A DNA stretch of 64,000 nt from Luzula sylvatica. Taxonomy: Eukaryota; Streptophyta; Magnoliopsida; Poales; Juncaceae. How positions within the stretch are numbered: position 1 is the stretch's first letter; every line of letters begins with the position of its first letter. The notes under the pieces are model-generated. The model was not told the DNA's origin. It was given only the letters and a program-made list of their open reading frames with translations, and made no database searches. The position numbers and the translations under genes were made by a program. Location of the stretch: the NCBI GenBank assembly GCA_946800325.1, contig OX326959.1, positions 30,418,527-30,482,526 of the forward strand, in the 5' to 3' direction. Shown in pieces: positions 63,671 through 64,000 of the stretch.

Positions 63671-64000
63671 TTTGTGAAATTTGGTGAAAAGTTATGTAGT
63701 AAAAGATACGATACAAATGATCTAAAAACACGTTATTTGAACTCCTCAAAGCGTTAAAATCTTGTTTTAAATCGAAAAATAAACTTCCTTAGTGTTTGTG
63801 AAATTTGGTGAAAAGTTATGTAGTAAAAGATACGATACAAATGATCTAAAAACACGTTATTTGAACTCCTCATAGCGTTAAAATCTTGTTTTGAATCGAA
63901 AAACAAACTTCCTTAGTGTTTGTGAAATTTGGTGAAAAGTTATGTAGTAAAAGATACGATACAAATGATCTAAAAACATGTTATTTGAACTCCTCAAAGC

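Larger units (their letters stand above)
1..64000. repeat. 124-bp tandem satellite array filling the window
   Basis: Every line of the window is the same 124-bp unit, head to tail and in one orientation. With the monomer phased to start at its TGAAAAGTTA, the window opens at monomer base 1 and closes at monomer base 68. Summing the length classes I could see (3 x 113, 7 x 122, 14 x 123, 483 x 124, 9 x 125) gives 63,932, exactly the start of the last partial monomer minus one. That leaves no room for an insertion unless indels compensate. G+C of the consensus is 36/124 (29%). Monomers differ by a handful of substitutions each. Such a long, pure, HOR-rich array is typical of eukaryotic centromeric or heterochromatic satellite. 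Its actual location and function are inference, since no flanking sequence or chromatin data are available. Confidence 0.98.
60590..64000. repeat. 28-monomer block, copy A'' (runs off the window)
   Basis: TTCCTTAATG at 60687 and CTAGTTTT at 61902 are both 4,835 bp after their counterparts in A'. The copy starts with the GTTACGTAG/AAACGATC unit and the AAAAATACG 123-mer near 60.85 kb. A private GAATAG change lies near 61789. The array is still continuing at base 64000. Confidence 0.82.

Noticed and set aside
1..64000. CRISPR array
   Set aside because: Repeats abut with no unique spacers, the unit is 124 bp, and variation is by point changes shared between distant copies.
1..64000. Telomere repeats, rDNA spacer, tRNA or transposon fragments
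   Set aside because: No telomere-type short repeats, no RNA gene sequence, and no target-site duplications or non-monomer sequence were seen; the length accounting leaves no room for an insertion.
1..64000. G-quadruplex or Z-DNA potential
   Set aside because: The unit is 29% G+C, has no runs of three or more G apart from rare variants such as AAAGGGTT, and no alternating purine-pyrimidine tract of useful length.
1..64000. Promoter-like TATA or bacterial -10/-35 elements
   Set aside because: A+T-rich matches are expected by chance and repeat identically hundreds of times with no gene downstream.
1..64000. Assembly collapse or artificial expansion as the source of the periodicity
   Set aside because: Not excluded, but copies carry scattered private substitutions and different indels, which a simple duplicated-read artefact would not produce; read support would be needed for the largest duplications.

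Overview
The whole window is one uninterrupted tandem satellite-DNA array. A 124-bp monomer, about 29% G+C, repeats head to tail on one strand from base 1 to base 64000. Counting length variants gives 516 complete monomers (3 of 113 bp, 7 of 122, 14 of 123, 483 of 124, 9 of 125; sum 63,932) plus a 68-bp partial monomer at the right edge, which accounts for every base. I found no gene, RNA gene, transposon, CRISPR array, telomere repeat or unique sequence on either strand, and neither edge of the array is in the window. The only long open frames (26313-26588 and 62267-62542, minus strand) are artefacts of 1-bp deletions that cancel the frame shift between successive monomers.

This points to a eukaryotic chromosome, probably a centromeric, pericentromeric or other heterochromatic block assembled from long reads. 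The species cannot be read from the sequence. From memory, a 124-bp centromeric satellite (Lusy1) has been described in the holocentric woodrush Luzula sylvatica. The match here is by length only, because I cannot recall its sequence.

The information lies in the higher-order structure. Monomers differ from each other by a handful of substitutions, mostly at a few diagnostic positions (25/26, 47, 65-69, 77, 90, 96, 102-105). Copies of a higher-order repeat (HOR) are nearly identical. Layout: 1-5.4 kb mixed monomers with a 6-mer duplication; 5.4-14.6 kb a 32-mer HOR (3,955 bp) derived from a 40-mer; 11.2-16.15 kb repeated at 20.4-25.3 kb; 17.0-21.6 kb repeated at 24.8-29.4 kb; 27.84-34.2 kb three copies of a 17-mer HOR (2,107 bp); 33.25-41.6 kb two interleaved duplications (spacings 4,713 and 3,597); 41.24-46.85 kb a different 17-mer HOR (2,108 bp, about 2.7 copies); 46.57-51.2 kb an 18-mer HOR (2,232 bp, about 2.1 copies); 51.2-52.3 kb a mixed bridge; 52.3-58.9 kb a 28-mer block twice (3,471 bp and a shortened copy); 58.9-60.6 kb a segment like 18-19 kb; 60.6-64 kb a third copy of the 28-mer block with a nested 10-mer duplication (1,239 bp).

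No genes work together here. The array reads as a record of repeated unequal exchange and local homogenisation, with crossovers or deletions always in monomer register. HOR boundaries were found by eye from marker variants and are good to about 60-120 bp; spacings between shared markers are exact counts.
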